The notes under the pieces: generated by a model
What the model was told of the DNA's origin: nothing
The model's input: the letters and a program-made list of their open reading frames with translations, nothing else
Databases searched by the model: none
Program-made: the position numbers and the translations under genes
Shown here: piece after piece, positions 52,942-62,200 of the stretch
Layout: each line of letters begins with the position of its first letter
Position numbering within the stretch: position 1 is the first letter of the stretch
Assembly (NCBI RefSeq): GCF_003693445.1
Contig: NZ_RFAR01000022.1
Coordinates: forward strand, 1-64,000
Source of the DNA: Aquitalea palustris
GTDB lineage: Bacteria > Pseudomonadota > Gammaproteobacteria > Burkholderiales > Chromobacteriaceae
Direction of reading: 5' to 3'
Length of the DNA: 64,000 nucleotides

Positions 52942-54228
52942 ATGTCTGCCATCTCCCGTTATGAAACGCTTGCCATGCTGCCGCGCATGGCCAAATTATT
53001 GCTGTTGTCCTGTGTTGTCGCCTTGCTGGCGGGCACGGCCTCGGCCTTTTTCCTGCACAGCCTGGTCTGGGCTACCGCCATGCGTGACAGCCACCGCTAT
53101 TTGCTGTGCTTGTTGCCGCTGGCCGGCTTTGTGGTTGGCTGGGTCTATCTGCGCTATGGCAGCCGAGTGGAAGCGGGCAATAACCTGCTGATCGACGAAA
53201 TCCACGATCCCACCCGTATCATTCCCCTGCGCATGGTGCCGCTGGTGCTGTGGGGCACGGTGATGTCGCATCTGTTCGGTGCCTCGGTCGGCCGTGAAGG
53301 CACTGCGGTACAGATGGGCGGAGCGCTGGCCGACCAGCTTACCCACCTGTTGAAGCTGAGTAATGCCGACCGGCGCATCTTGCTGATGTGTGGCATTGCT
53401 GCCGGTTTTGCTTCGGTATTCGGCACGCCCTTGGCTGGCGCCGTATTTGCACTGGAAGTGCTGGCCATCGGCCGCATGCGTTACGACGCACTGTTTCCCT
53501 GCCTGCTGGCAGCCATCGTGGCCGACCAGGTGGGCCTGGCCTGGGGTGTGCTGCACACCCACTACGCCATTCAATTTATCCCGGCCATCAGCGGCTGGAC
53601 CCTGCTGGCCACGCTGGTGGCCGGCGCCTTGTTCGGTCTTGCCGGCAAGCTGTTTGCCGACAGCACCCATGCCTTGGCGGCGCGTATCAAGCGTCTGGTG
53701 AAATACCCGCCGTTGCGCCCTTTGCTGGGCGGCCTGCTGTTGTTGGCCATCGTCTGGCCGACGGGGGCCGATCGCTATATCGGTCTGGGCATTCCGGTGA
53801 TTGTCGACGCCTTCCAGCAGCCGCTGGCGCCTTATGATTTCGCTGCCAAGCTGGGCCTGACCGTGCTGTCGCTGGCCAGCGGTTTCAAGGGCGGCGAAGT
53901 CACGCCACTGTTTTATATCGGTGCCACGCTGGGCAATGCCCTGTCTCCCTTGCTGCATATGCCGTTTTCCCTGCTGGCCGGCCTGGGTTTTGTCGCGGTG
54001 TTTGCCGGGGCGGCCAACACCCCGCTGGCCTCCACCATCATGGCGATGGAGCTGTTTGGCAGCGAGGTGGGCATCTACGCCGCACTGGCCTGCGTGGCCA
54101 GCTATTATTTTTCTGGCCATAGCGGCATTTACCGCTCACAACGCATTGCCCATGGCAAACACCGGCCCTTTCCGCGCGGGCTGAAGCTAAGCGAACTGGC
54201 GGCCTGGCGGCAGCGGCAGAGCGACTAG
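52942..54228 (+). CDS. clcF: CLC-F fluoride/proton antiporter
   Basis: The 428-residue product is a CLC channel/antiporter protein with about ten or more membrane helices. The selectivity segment reads GNNLL at 79-83, with Asn in place of the Ser of chloride-type CLCs, and the gating Glu is Glu119 in GREGT (117-121). Both are hallmarks of the CLC-F subgroup that exports fluoride. The ATG lies in the fluoride-riboswitch transcript, which gives independent support. It should expel fluoride that enters as HF. No crcB gene is adjacent. Confidence 0.92.
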   Translation: MSAISRYETLAMLPRMAKLLLLSCVVALLAGTASAFFLHSLVWATAMRDSHRYLLCLLPLAGFVVGWVYLRYGSRVEAGNNLLIDEIHDPTRIIPLRMVPLVLWGTVMSHLFGASVGREGTAVQMGGALADQLTHLLKLSNADRRILLMCGIAAGFASVFGTPLAGAVFALEVLAIGRMRYDALFPCLLAAIVADQVGLAWGVLHTHYAIQFIPAISGWTLLATLVAGALFGLAGKLFADSTHALAARIKRLVKYPPLRPLLGGLLLLAIVWPTGADRYIGLGIPVIVDAFQQPLAPYDFAAKLGLTVLSLASGFKGGEVTPLFYIGATLGNALSPLLHMPFSLLAGLGFVAVFAGAANTPLASTIMAMELFGSEVGIYAALACVASYYFSGHSGIYRSQRIAHGKHRPFPRGLKLSELAAWRQRQSD

Positions 54229-54327
54229 CCCCTCAGACTTGGTCAACTGGTCGTTTCCAGGCATGGCCAGTCGTGGGCTGTCAGGCATAATGCCATTCAC
54301 ATCAGGTGTCGCGAGGGTGCTTGCCGA

Positions 54328-55539
54328 ATGGAAAGCGTAATGGTGGTGGAGCGTAGCTGGCGCAGCATGCTGCGGGCGGTGGCCAGCCTGTTGCTGGCCT
54401 ATGCCTTGCTGGTGGTGGGCAATGCGCTGGGCAGCACCGAAACCTCGCTCAGCCTGCTGGCCAATGGCGTGCCGGTGGCGGTGGCCGGCATGGTGCAGTC
54501 GGCCTATTACGCCGGTTTCTTTCTCGGCGGATTCTTCTGCAGCGGCATGATTCGCCAGTATGGCCATCACCGGGCCTTTGCTGCGCTTACCGCCATCATC
54601 TGCGTGCTGACCCTGTGTCAGGCGCTGTTCACCACACCGTGGCTGTGGCTGCTGGCGCGGCTGGGCAATGGTCTGGCCATGGTGGGCATCTACATGGTGG
54701 TGGAAAGCTGGCTGAACGGCTGTGTCAGCAACAGCCAGCGCGGCCAGCTGTTTTCGCTTTACCTGATCATCAGCTACCTGGGGGCAAGTGCCGGCCAGTG
54801 GCTGCTCAAGCTGCCGTTCAGCCAGTCTGGCTGGCCCTTCATCATCGTGGCCATGTTGTTTGCCCTGGCCATCATCCCGGTCACCCTGACCCAGCAGCGT
54901 CCGCAAGTGCTGGCGGCCCCAGCGCCTGGCAATGTGCTGGCGCGGGCCATGCGTACCCTGCGCTTGCTGGGGCGGCGCGCTCCGCTCAGCCTGGTGGGGG
55001 CGGTGCTGGCCGGCTGTTTCAATAGCGCCTTCTACACCATGCTGCCGGCCATGCTCAGCCAGTCCGGCCGCTCTGCACCGGATATTGCCAGTTTCATGGG
55101 CCTGGCCTTGCTGGCGGCGCCGCTATTGCAGTGGCCGATGGGCAAATGGGCGGACAGCAGCGACCGCGCCACCTTGCTGGCGCGCTGCGCGCTGGTGGTG
55201 GCGGTGCTGTCGCTGATCCTGACCCAGTTGCTGAACACCGGCTGGATGCTGCCGCTGGTGATGGTGTATGTGTCGGTGGCCTTTACCTTTTACGGCACGC
55301 TCAGCGGTATCGCCAACGATGCCATGCCATCCCGGCATCGGGTGGAGGTGAGTGCTTCGCTGCTGATGGTGTATGCGCTGGGCGGCACGCTGGGGCCGCT
55401 ATTGTGCTCCTCGGTGATGGCGGCCATCGGCCCGGCTGGTTATTTCGTGGTGTCCTTGGGCTTGTCGGCCACGCTGGGCGGCTATGCCTGGTGGACGGTC
55501 AAGCGCTGGCCCTTGCCCAGCCTGCTGCCGCCGCGCTGA
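54328..55539 (+). CDS. MFS transporter, YcaD type
   Basis: The 403-residue product has twelve predicted membrane segments in two sets of six. Features are GMVQSAYYAGFFLGGFFCSGMIRQYGH and GIYMVVESWLNGCVSNSQRGQ after helix 4, which resemble the YcaD subgroup. The substrate is unknown. A start at 54340 is also possible. It lies between the clcF gene and cdh on the same strand, with 100 bases and 62 bases of gap. Confidence 0.85.
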   Translation: MESVMVVERSWRSMLRAVASLLLAYALLVVGNALGSTETSLSLLANGVPVAVAGMVQSAYYAGFFLGGFFCSGMIRQYGHHRAFAALTAIICVLTLCQALFTTPWLWLLARLGNGLAMVGIYMVVESWLNGCVSNSQRGQLFSLYLIISYLGASAGQWLLKLPFSQSGWPFIIVAMLFALAIIPVTLTQQRPQVLAAPAPGNVLARAMRTLRLLGRRAPLSLVGAVLAGCFNSAFYTMLPAMLSQSGRSAPDIASFMGLALLAAPLLQWPMGKWADSSDRATLLARCALVVAVLSLILTQLLNTGWMLPLVMVYVSVAFTFYGTLSGIANDAMPSRHRVEVSASLLMVYALGGTLGPLLCSSVMAAIGPAGYFVVSLGLSATLGGYAWWTVKRWPLPSLLPPR

Positions 55540-55601
55540 GCGACAGTTTGTCATCCGGCTGATTCATCATGCGGTTTTTCCTCTGGCGAAAGCATCATTC
55601 C

Positions 55602-56381
55602 ATGACGGTGAAAGTCATCCGTGGCGGCAGTGTGCTGGCCGCGCTGCTGCTATTGGTGTCCTGGGCGGTGCATGCCGCCAATGCCGATGCCTTGTGGAAT
55701 ATCGTGCACGAGCAGTGTGTACCGCACTGGCAGCAGGCAGAGGACCCGGCACCCTGTGCCAGGGTGGAAACCGGGCAGGGCGAGGCGCAGGGTTTTGCCG
55801 TGCTCAAGGACATCCACGGTGTACTGCAATATCTGCTGATTCCCACCGCGCGGGTCAGCGGCATCGAAAGCCCGCTGCTATTGCAGGATGATGCGCCCGA
55901 TTACTGGACCGCGGCCTGGGACGCTCGCCAGTGGATGGAGCGTCTGCACGGCAGTCCCTTGCCGCGCGAGGCGCTGGCGCTGACGGTGAACTCGCCATGG
56001 GGCCGCAGCCAGAACCAGCTGCACATTCATGTTTCCTGTGTGCAGCCGGCCTTGCGTCGGCAGTTGCAGCAGGCGGTCATTGGCCCGCAATGGCAGGCGT
56101 TGCCGGGAGGCATCAACGGTCATGCCTACCAGGCAAGGGCCATCATGGGCGAGACACTGGCGGGCGTGCAGCCCTTCCGTCTGCTGGCCGAGGGGATTCC
56201 TGCCGCCCGCGAGGACATGGGCCGCTACACCCTGGCGGTGATTGCCACCCGTTTCGACAGCGGGCCAGGTTTCTGGCTGCTGGCCAGCAAGGCCGACCTG
56301 CTGGCCGGCAACTTTGCCTCGGCCGAAGGCGATGTGCAGGATCATGACTGCCAGCTGCTGCAGCCAGCAGCCGCACCATGA
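55602..56381 (+). CDS. cdh: CDP-diacylglycerol pyrophosphatase
   Basis: Cdh hydrolyses CDP-diacylglycerol to CMP and phosphatidate at the inner membrane. The 259-residue product has an N-terminal hydrophobic anchor (SVLAALLLLVSWAVHAANA) and the HIT-like catalytic motif LHIHVSC, with earlier segments LLIPTARVSGIESPLLL and SPWGRSQNQ that match the Cdh family. ATG 55602 was preferred because the N-terminal anchor then begins directly; ATG 55569 adds 11 residues. Confidence 0.9.
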   Translation: MTVKVIRGGSVLAALLLLVSWAVHAANADALWNIVHEQCVPHWQQAEDPAPCARVETGQGEAQGFAVLKDIHGVLQYLLIPTARVSGIESPLLLQDDAPDYWTAAWDARQWMERLHGSPLPREALALTVNSPWGRSQNQLHIHVSCVQPALRRQLQQAVIGPQWQALPGGINGHAYQARAIMGETLAGVQPFRLLAEGIPAAREDMGRYTLAVIATRFDSGPGFWLLASKADLLAGNFASAEGDVQDHDCQLLQPAAAP

Positions 56382-56410
56382 ACAATCATCCATAAACAGT
56401 CCTCCATCGT

Positions 56411-57610
56411 TCAGCGCCCTGTCCGGGACAGCTCCCAGGCGCTGAGGCCAGTCAGGCTGCAGGCCGCGCCCACTACCACCACGCCGGACCAGCCCCAGTG
56501 GCCGTAAGCCCAGGCCGAGGCCAGCGAGCCCACGGCCCCGCCGATGAAATAGCTGGTCATATAGGCCGAGGTCAGCCGGTTGCGCGCCTCCGGGCGGATG
56601 CGGTAGATCGCACCCTGATTGCTGACGTGGCAGCCTGCCACGCCCAGATCCAGCAGCAAAATGCCCACGAGCAAGGCGGTAATCGAGTGTGGTGCCAGCG
56701 CCAGCGGCAACCACGCCAGCAACATCAGGCCCAGACTCAGCCGCGTGGCCAGCGGACCATGGCCCCGGTCGCTCAGGCGGCCAACGATATTGGCGGACAT
56801 GGCTCCGGCCGCACCAGCCAGCCCGAACAGGCCGATGGTGCTGTTGGAGAAGGAAAATGGCGGCGCGGAAAGCAGGAAGGCCAGCGAGGTCCACATCACG
56901 CTGAAGGTGGCAAAAGCCATGGCCCCCAGCAGACCGCGCAGGCGCAGGCTGGCTTCTTCCTTGAACAAGCCCAATACCGAGCGCAGTAGCTGCGGATAGG
57001 ACAGGCCGCTGCCCACGCGGCTGACTGGTAGCTGGCGCGCCAGCACCACGGTCATCAGCAGCATGCCGGCTGCGCCGCACCAGTACACGGTGTGCCAGCC
57101 GCCCAGGTCGGCTAGCGTGCCGGCCACGGTGCGGGCCAGCAATATGCCGGTGAGCAGGCCGCTCATGATGGTGCCCACCACGCGGCCGCGTTCGGCCTCG
57201 GCGGCCAGGCTGGCACCCAGCGGCAGCAGGATTTGCGCCACCACCGAGCACACGCCGGCCAGCGCCGTGCCAAGCAGCAGCTGGCTGATGCTGTTGGCAC
57301 TGGCACTGATCAGCAGGCCGGCCGTGGCCAGCAGCATCATGCTGATGATCAGCCGTCGCCGTTCCAGCATATCGCCCAGTGGCACGATCAATAGCAAGCC
57401 CAGGGCGTAGCCAAGCTGGGCGGTGGTGACGATGCCGCCTGCGCTGGCGGCGCTAATGCCCAGCGCGCGGCTGATTTCCGGCAGCAAGGGCTGGGCGTAA
57501 TAATTACCGGCCACGGCCAGGCCGGTGGCTACCGTCATCAGCCACATCAATAGTGGGTGGAGCCCGCCATGTTCATGGCCGGGGTGGCGGAGGGTGTGGG
57601 TGGTGTGCAT
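56411..57610 (-). CDS. MFS transporter divergent from a LysR gene
   Basis: The 399-residue product has about twelve membrane segments, the A-motif GDMLERRRLI between helices 2 and 3, and the second one GRLSDRGHGP. YYAQPLLPEISRALGISAASAGGIVTTAQLGYALGLLLIVPLGD is characteristic of a drug- or sugar-efflux-like group. The substrate is unknown. It starts 200 bases from a divergent LysR gene, with which it probably forms a regulated pair. Confidence 0.88.
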   Translation of the reverse strand: MHTTHTLRHPGHEHGGLHPLLMWLMTVATGLAVAGNYYAQPLLPEISRALGISAASAGGIVTTAQLGYALGLLLIVPLGDMLERRRLIISMMLLATAGLLISASANSISQLLLGTALAGVCSVVAQILLPLGASLAAEAERGRVVGTIMSGLLTGILLARTVAGTLADLGGWHTVYWCGAAGMLLMTVVLARQLPVSRVGSGLSYPQLLRSVLGLFKEEASLRLRGLLGAMAFATFSVMWTSLAFLLSAPPFSFSNSTIGLFGLAGAAGAMSANIVGRLSDRGHGPLATRLSLGLMLLAWLPLALAPHSITALLVGILLLDLGVAGCHVSNQGAIYRIRPEARNRLTSAYMTSYFIGGAVGSLASAWAYGHWGWSGVVVVGAACSLTGLSAWELSRTGR

Positions 57611-57651
57611 GTGTGTGCTTTCGGTGTGGCTGCGCAGGGGTTGGTAGAGCC

Positions 57652-57715
57652 GCTAACAAAACCCTGCTGCTGCGATGCGCCTTCTTGCCCAGGGACGCTA
57701 CGCTATTTTGTTAGC
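57652..57715. promoter_or_regulatory. Inverted repeat between the MFS and LysR genes
   Basis: GCTAACAAAA (57652-57661) and TTTTGTTAGC (57706-57715) are perfect 10-base arms 44 bases apart, on either side of the region that should contain both promoters. This spacing fits the two contact zones of LysR regulators. Confidence 0.6.
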
Positions 57716-57810
57716 CGCATTTAATGCATGCCCGCGCAGTATTCACTGGCCTGAGTAATGACACCAATGTATTGTTTTCATGTTTTTGATCGTGAAACGA
57801 GATTGATGTT

Positions 57811-58692
57811 ATGAATCTGCGCCAGATCGACTTTGTGCTGGCGGTGGCTGAAGAAGAGAACTTCACCCGCGCCGCTGAGCGTTGCCACACCGTGCAGTCT
57901 GCGCTCAGCCACCAGATATCGCGGCTGGAGCAGGAGTTTGGCACCCGCTTGTTCGAGCGCACTTCACGCCAGGTGACGCTGACCCCGGCCGGCCATACCT
58001 TCGTCAACCATGCGCGCCAGGTCCGTGATGCTGCGCGCCGGCTGGAGGATGAAATGGCGGCGGCCACCGGCGAAATTCGCGGTTGCCTGCGCATAGGCTG
58101 CATCTCCACGCTCAGCCGGCTGGATCTGCCCGGCCTGCTGGCGGAATACCACCGCCGTCATCCGCAAGTGGATGTACAGCTGGCCTTGCGCATGAGCGAT
58201 GTGCTGATGGAAGAACTGCGGCAGCAGCAGACCGATATCGCCTTCATCGGCGTGTGGCCGGGCGAGCCGGTGCTGGGGCTGGATGCGCGTCTGCTGTGGG
58301 AAGAGCCGCTGCTGGCCTTGCTGCATCCACAGCATCCGCTGGCCGGCTGTCAGGAATTGACCTTGCCGCAGCTGGCGCAGCAGACCCTGGTGGACTGGCC
58401 GGCCGGTACCGGCCCGCGTCTGCAGACCGATATGGCGTTTGCCGCCCAGGGCATCAAGCGGCGGGTGACCTTCGAGGTGAATCATGCCGAAACACTGGTC
58501 AGCCTGGTGCGTAGTGGCTGTGCCGTCGGCATGGTGCCGGCACTGGGTGCCGACCAGCATGCCGACCTGTTGGCGCTACCGGTGGTCGATGGCCCGCGCC
58601 GGCGTGTCTATCTGGCCTGTCACGATAGCCCCACCCCGGCGGCGGCGGCCTTGCTGGCGCTGGTGGAGGGCTATCTGCAGGCTGCGTCATGA
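57811..58692 (+). CDS. LysR-family regulator
   Basis: The 293-residue product has a LysR helix-turn-helix (MNLRQIDFVLAVAEEENFTRAAERCHTVQSALSHQISRLEQEFGTRLFER) and a full ligand domain. The inducer is unknown. It is divergent from an MFS gene at 57610, so control of that exporter is the likely role. The stop is 118 bases before the permease-kinase gene, on the same strand. Confidence 0.92.
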   Translation: MNLRQIDFVLAVAEEENFTRAAERCHTVQSALSHQISRLEQEFGTRLFERTSRQVTLTPAGHTFVNHARQVRDAARRLEDEMAAATGEIRGCLRIGCISTLSRLDLPGLLAEYHRRHPQVDVQLALRMSDVLMEELRQQQTDIAFIGVWPGEPVLGLDARLLWEEPLLALLHPQHPLAGCQELTLPQLAQQTLVDWPAGTGPRLQTDMAFAAQGIKRRVTFEVNHAETLVSLVRSGCAVGMVPALGADQHADLLALPVVDGPRRRVYLACHDSPTPAAAALLALVEGYLQAAS

Positions 58693-58810
58693 GACTGGCC
58701 GGACCTGCAGCTGAGTTACACCAGCCTGTCTGGCGGAGGAGGGGCCTGGCTGGCAGTGCTGGCAGACTTCTTGCGTCTGTGGTGGGTGTCATCGCCAACA
58801 GGATTACCCC

Positions 58811-61800
58811 GTGTCCGCAGAGCCGCCATCTCCCCCGCAGCAAGTCATCCAGCTGCGCCGCGATTACAACAGCTGGGTAGCACGCGAGTCGCTGGAAGAC
58901 TACGCGCTGCGCTTTACCCCGCGCCGCTTTCGCCAGTGGTCGCTGTGGCGGGTGGCCAATACCGCGCTGGGCGGGGCGGCCTCGTTTCTGGTGCTGGAAG
59001 CGGTGGGTGCCACCATGCTGGTGCAGGCCGGGTTCTTTAACGCCTTGCTGGCCATCCTGCTGACCGGGCTGGTGATCCTGCTGGCCGGCCTGCCGATTTC
59101 GGTATATGCCGCCCGTTACGGCGTGGACATGGATCTGCTGACCCGTGGGGCTGGTTTCGGCTATATCGGCTCCACCGTCACCTCGCTGATCTACGCCTCC
59201 TTCACCTTCATCTTTTTTGCGCTGGAAGCGGCCATCATGGCCTATGCGCTGGAGCTGGGCTTTGGCATTCCGCCAGTGGCCGGCTACTTGTTGTGCGCCT
59301 TGCTGGTGCTGCCGCTGGTCACCCACGGGGTCACCGCCATCAGCCGCCTGCAAAGCTGGACCCAGCCCTTGTGGCTGCTGCTGTTGCTGCTGCCCTATGG
59401 CTTTGTGCTGTGGCAGGAGCCGACTGCCGTGCAGGGCTTGTGGCATTACCCTGGTGCGCACGGTGCGGGCACGCACTTCGATCTGCGCAGTTTTGGTGCG
59501 GCATTTGCGGTGGGCATTGCACTGATTACCCAGATGGGCGAGCAGGCCGATTATCTGCGTTTCATGCCGCCGCGCACCGCCGACAATGCCCGCAGCTGGT
59601 GGCTGGCCTGCCTGCTGGGCGGGCCGGGCTGGGTGCTGCCGGGGGTGGCCAAGATGCTGGGTGGCGCGCTGCTGGCCTGGCTGGCGCTGCGCAATGCCGT
59701 GCCGCTGGCCAAGGCGGTGGACCCGAACCAGATGTATCTGATCGGCTATTCCCATGTATTCAGCGATGGCCGGCTGGCGATTGCCGCCACCACGCTGTTT
59801 GTCATCGTGTCGCAGCTGAAGATCAACGTCACCAATGCCTATGCCGGCAGCCTGGCCTGGTCCAATTTCTTTTCCCGGCTCACCCACAGCCATCCGGGCC
59901 GGGTGGTGTGGGTGGTGTTCAATACGCTGATTGCCCTGCTGCTGATGGAGCTGGAGGTGTTTCAGGCACTGGGGCAGGTGCTGGCCTTGTACAGCAATAT
60001 CGCCATTTCCTGGATCATGGCGGTGGTGGCGGATTTGCTGATCAACAAGCCGCTGGGGCTGAGTCCGCCGGGCATCGAGTTCCGCCGCGGCTATCTGTAC
60101 GACATCAATCCGGTGGGCCTGGGCGCGATGGCACTGGCGTCGCTGCTGGCGGTGGCCGCCCATCTGGGCGCGCTGGGCGAGACGGCACAGGCGCTGTCGC
60201 CACTGGTGGCCATGTGTACGGCCTTGCTATTGTCGCCCTTGTTCGCCTGGCTCAGTGGCGGGCGCTATTATCTGGCGCGCCGCCCCTCGGGCATGCAGCA
60301 GGCGCGCTATCGCTGCGTGCTGTGCCAGCGCGAATACGAGGCGGAAGACATCGTCGGCTGCCCGGCCTATCAAGGCCATATTTGCTCGCTGTGCTGCACA
60401 CTGGATGTGCGCTGTGGCGACCTGTGCAAGCCGCAAGCCACGCTGGCGGCGCAATGGCAGGGTCTGTTGCAGCGCCTGCTGCCGCGTGGCCTGCAACCGT
60501 ATCTGCAACGCGGGCTGGGGCATTACCTGTTGCTGATGACCGGCATCACGGCTTTCCTGCTATTGCTGCTGGGCCTGCTGTATTTCATCGCCCGGCAGGA
60601 AGGCGAAGTGGCCGGCCTGTCCGGCCTGCTGTTCCGCCTGTTTGCCGTGCTGCTGCTGGCCAGCAGCGTGCTGGCCTGGTGGATGGTGCTGACCCGCAAT
60701 AGCCGGCAGGTGGCGCAGGAAGAATCGCGCCGCCAGACTCGCCTGCTGCAACAGGAAATCGACTCCCACCGCCAGACCGACCTGCTGCTGCAACAGGCGC
60801 GTGAAGCGGCCGAACAGGCCAATCAGGCCAAGAGCCGCTATGTCACTACCATCAGCCACGAGCTGCGTACTCCGCTCAACAGCATGCTGGGTTATGCGCA
60901 GATTCTGCATGCCGATGCCAGCCTGCCGCCGGCAGCACGCCAGGCGGTGGAGGTGGTGTACAAGAGTGGCGACCACTTGCTGTCGGTGATCGAAGGCACC
61001 ATGGACATTGCCCGCATTGAAAGCGGCAAGCTGACACTGGACATGCGGCCGCTGGACTTTACCGCCTTCATCAAGCAACTGGTGGCCATGTTCAGCCTGC
61101 AGGCACAGCAAAAGGGGCTGGATTTCCGTTTCGAACCGCAAGGCGAGCTGCCAGCAGTGGTGCGCGCCGATGAAAAGCGGTTGCGGCAGATTCTGATCAA
61201 CCTGCTGGGCAATGCGGTCAAGTTCACTCTGCGCGGCGAGGTTAGCCTGGGGCTGCGCTATCAGCGCGAAATGGCCACCTTTACCATCCGCGACAGCGGG
61301 CCGGGGATGGCCGCCGAAGACCAGGTGCGGCTGTTCGAACCCTTCGAGCGCGGCCGCCAGTCGCAGCAGGGGGGCAGCGGGCTGGGGCTGACCATCAGCA
61401 AGATGCTGACCGACCTGATGGGCGGCGAAATCCGGCTGGACAGCACGCCGGGGCAGGGCGCGCTGTTTACCGTGCGCCTGTTCCTGCCCGCGCTCATCGG
61501 CCAGCAAGCCGAACAGGCCGTGCCACGGCTGCAGCGCACCGGCTATGCCGGGCCGCGTCGTCGCCTGTTGCTGGTGGACAACGAAGCGGTGGACCGCGCC
61601 ATGCTGGGCCGCATGCTGCAGCCGCTGGGGTTTGAACTGGCCGAGGCCAGTAGCGGCGAAGCCTGCCTGGCGCAACTGGCCAGCTTCCGCCCGCATGCAA
61701 TCTTCATGGACCTCGCCATGCCGGGCATGGACGGCTGGCAAACCTTGCGGGCCATCCGTCAGGCCCAGGCAGGCATGGCCGATGCGGCAGCGCTGGCCAT

Positions 61801-62200
61801 CATCTCGGCCAATGCCTTTGAAAAGGGCCAGGACAACGACGTGGGCATTCTGCCGGCAGATTTCTTCGTCAAACCTATCCGTATCGACGACATCCTCGAC
61901 TGGCTGGGAAAACGTTTGCAGCTGGCTTGGCACACCGACAGCCAGCCGGCCGCCGCCGTGGCACTGCAGCCGCTACACGCCAGCGCAGCGGCATTGAGCC
62001 TGCCGCCAGCCGATTTGCTGCAACCCTTGCTGGAGGCGCTGCAACTGGGCTACCCCAAGGGGGTGAAGGCGGCCTTGCAAAACCTGGCCGGCCAGACCAG
62101 CCAGCATGGCGAATTCCTGCGCCGGGCCGAGGCGCTGGCGGCAAATTTTCAATTTGATGCGCTGCGCAGCCTGGCGCAGCCGGAAGAGGACCAAGCCTGA
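58811..62200 (+). CDS. NCS1-type permease fused to a hybrid histidine kinase
   Basis: The 1129-residue product begins like an NCS1 nucleobase transporter: residues about 40-485 hold some twelve membrane helices with motifs such as RVANTALGGAASFLVLE, GFGYIGSTVTSLIYASF and ITQMGEQADYLRFMPP. A cluster of eight cysteines at residues 502-539 follows. Two membrane helices come next (572-592 and 605-627), then a helical linker, a kinase core and a receiver. The phospho-acceptor is His683 in ISHELRTPLN, the ATP-binding N, G1 and G2 boxes are present (NLLGNAVKF, DSGPGMA, GGSGLGLT), and the receiver Asp is Asp967. GTG 58811 follows AGGA. The stop overlaps the next gene's ATG (TGATG). The permease probably senses or takes up a purine, pyrimidine or hydantoin; that is inferred from the family only. 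Confidence 0.88.
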   Translation: MSAEPPSPPQQVIQLRRDYNSWVARESLEDYALRFTPRRFRQWSLWRVANTALGGAASFLVLEAVGATMLVQAGFFNALLAILLTGLVILLAGLPISVYAARYGVDMDLLTRGAGFGYIGSTVTSLIYASFTFIFFALEAAIMAYALELGFGIPPVAGYLLCALLVLPLVTHGVTAISRLQSWTQPLWLLLLLLPYGFVLWQEPTAVQGLWHYPGAHGAGTHFDLRSFGAAFAVGIALITQMGEQADYLRFMPPRTADNARSWWLACLLGGPGWVLPGVAKMLGGALLAWLALRNAVPLAKAVDPNQMYLIGYSHVFSDGRLAIAATTLFVIVSQLKINVTNAYAGSLAWSNFFSRLTHSHPGRVVWVVFNTLIALLLMELEVFQALGQVLALYSNIAISWIMAVVADLLINKPLGLSPPGIEFRRGYLYDINPVGLGAMALASLLAVAAHLGALGETAQALSPLVAMCTALLLSPLFAWLSGGRYYLARRPSGMQQARYRCVLCQREYEAEDIVGCPAYQGHICSLCCTLDVRCGDLCKPQATLAAQWQGLLQRLLPRGLQPYLQRGLGHYLLLMTGITAFLLLLLGLLYFIARQEGEVAGLSGLLFRLFAVLLLASSVLAWWMVLTRNSRQVAQEESRRQTRLLQQEIDSHRQTDLLLQQAREAAEQANQAKSRYVTTISHELRTPLNSMLGYAQILHADASLPPAARQAVEVVYKSGDHLLSVIEGTMDIARIESGKLTLDMRPLDFTAFIKQLVAMFSLQAQQKGLDFRFEPQGELPAVVRADEKRLRQILINLLGNAVKFTLRGEVSLGLRYQREMATFTIRDSGPGMAAEDQVRLFEPFERGRQSQQGGSGLGLTISKMLTDLMGGEIRLDSTPGQGALFTVRLFLPALIGQQAEQAVPRLQRTGYAGPRRRLLLVDNEAVDRAMLGRMLQPLGFELAEASSGEACLAQLASFRPHAIFMDLAMPGMDGWQTLRAIRQAQAGMADAAALAIISANAFEKGQDNDVGILPADFFVKPIRIDDILDWLGKRLQLAWHTDSQPAAAVALQPLHASAAALSLPPADLLQPLLEALQLGYPKGVKAALQNLAGQTSQHGEFLRRAEALAANFQFDALRSLAQPEEDQA

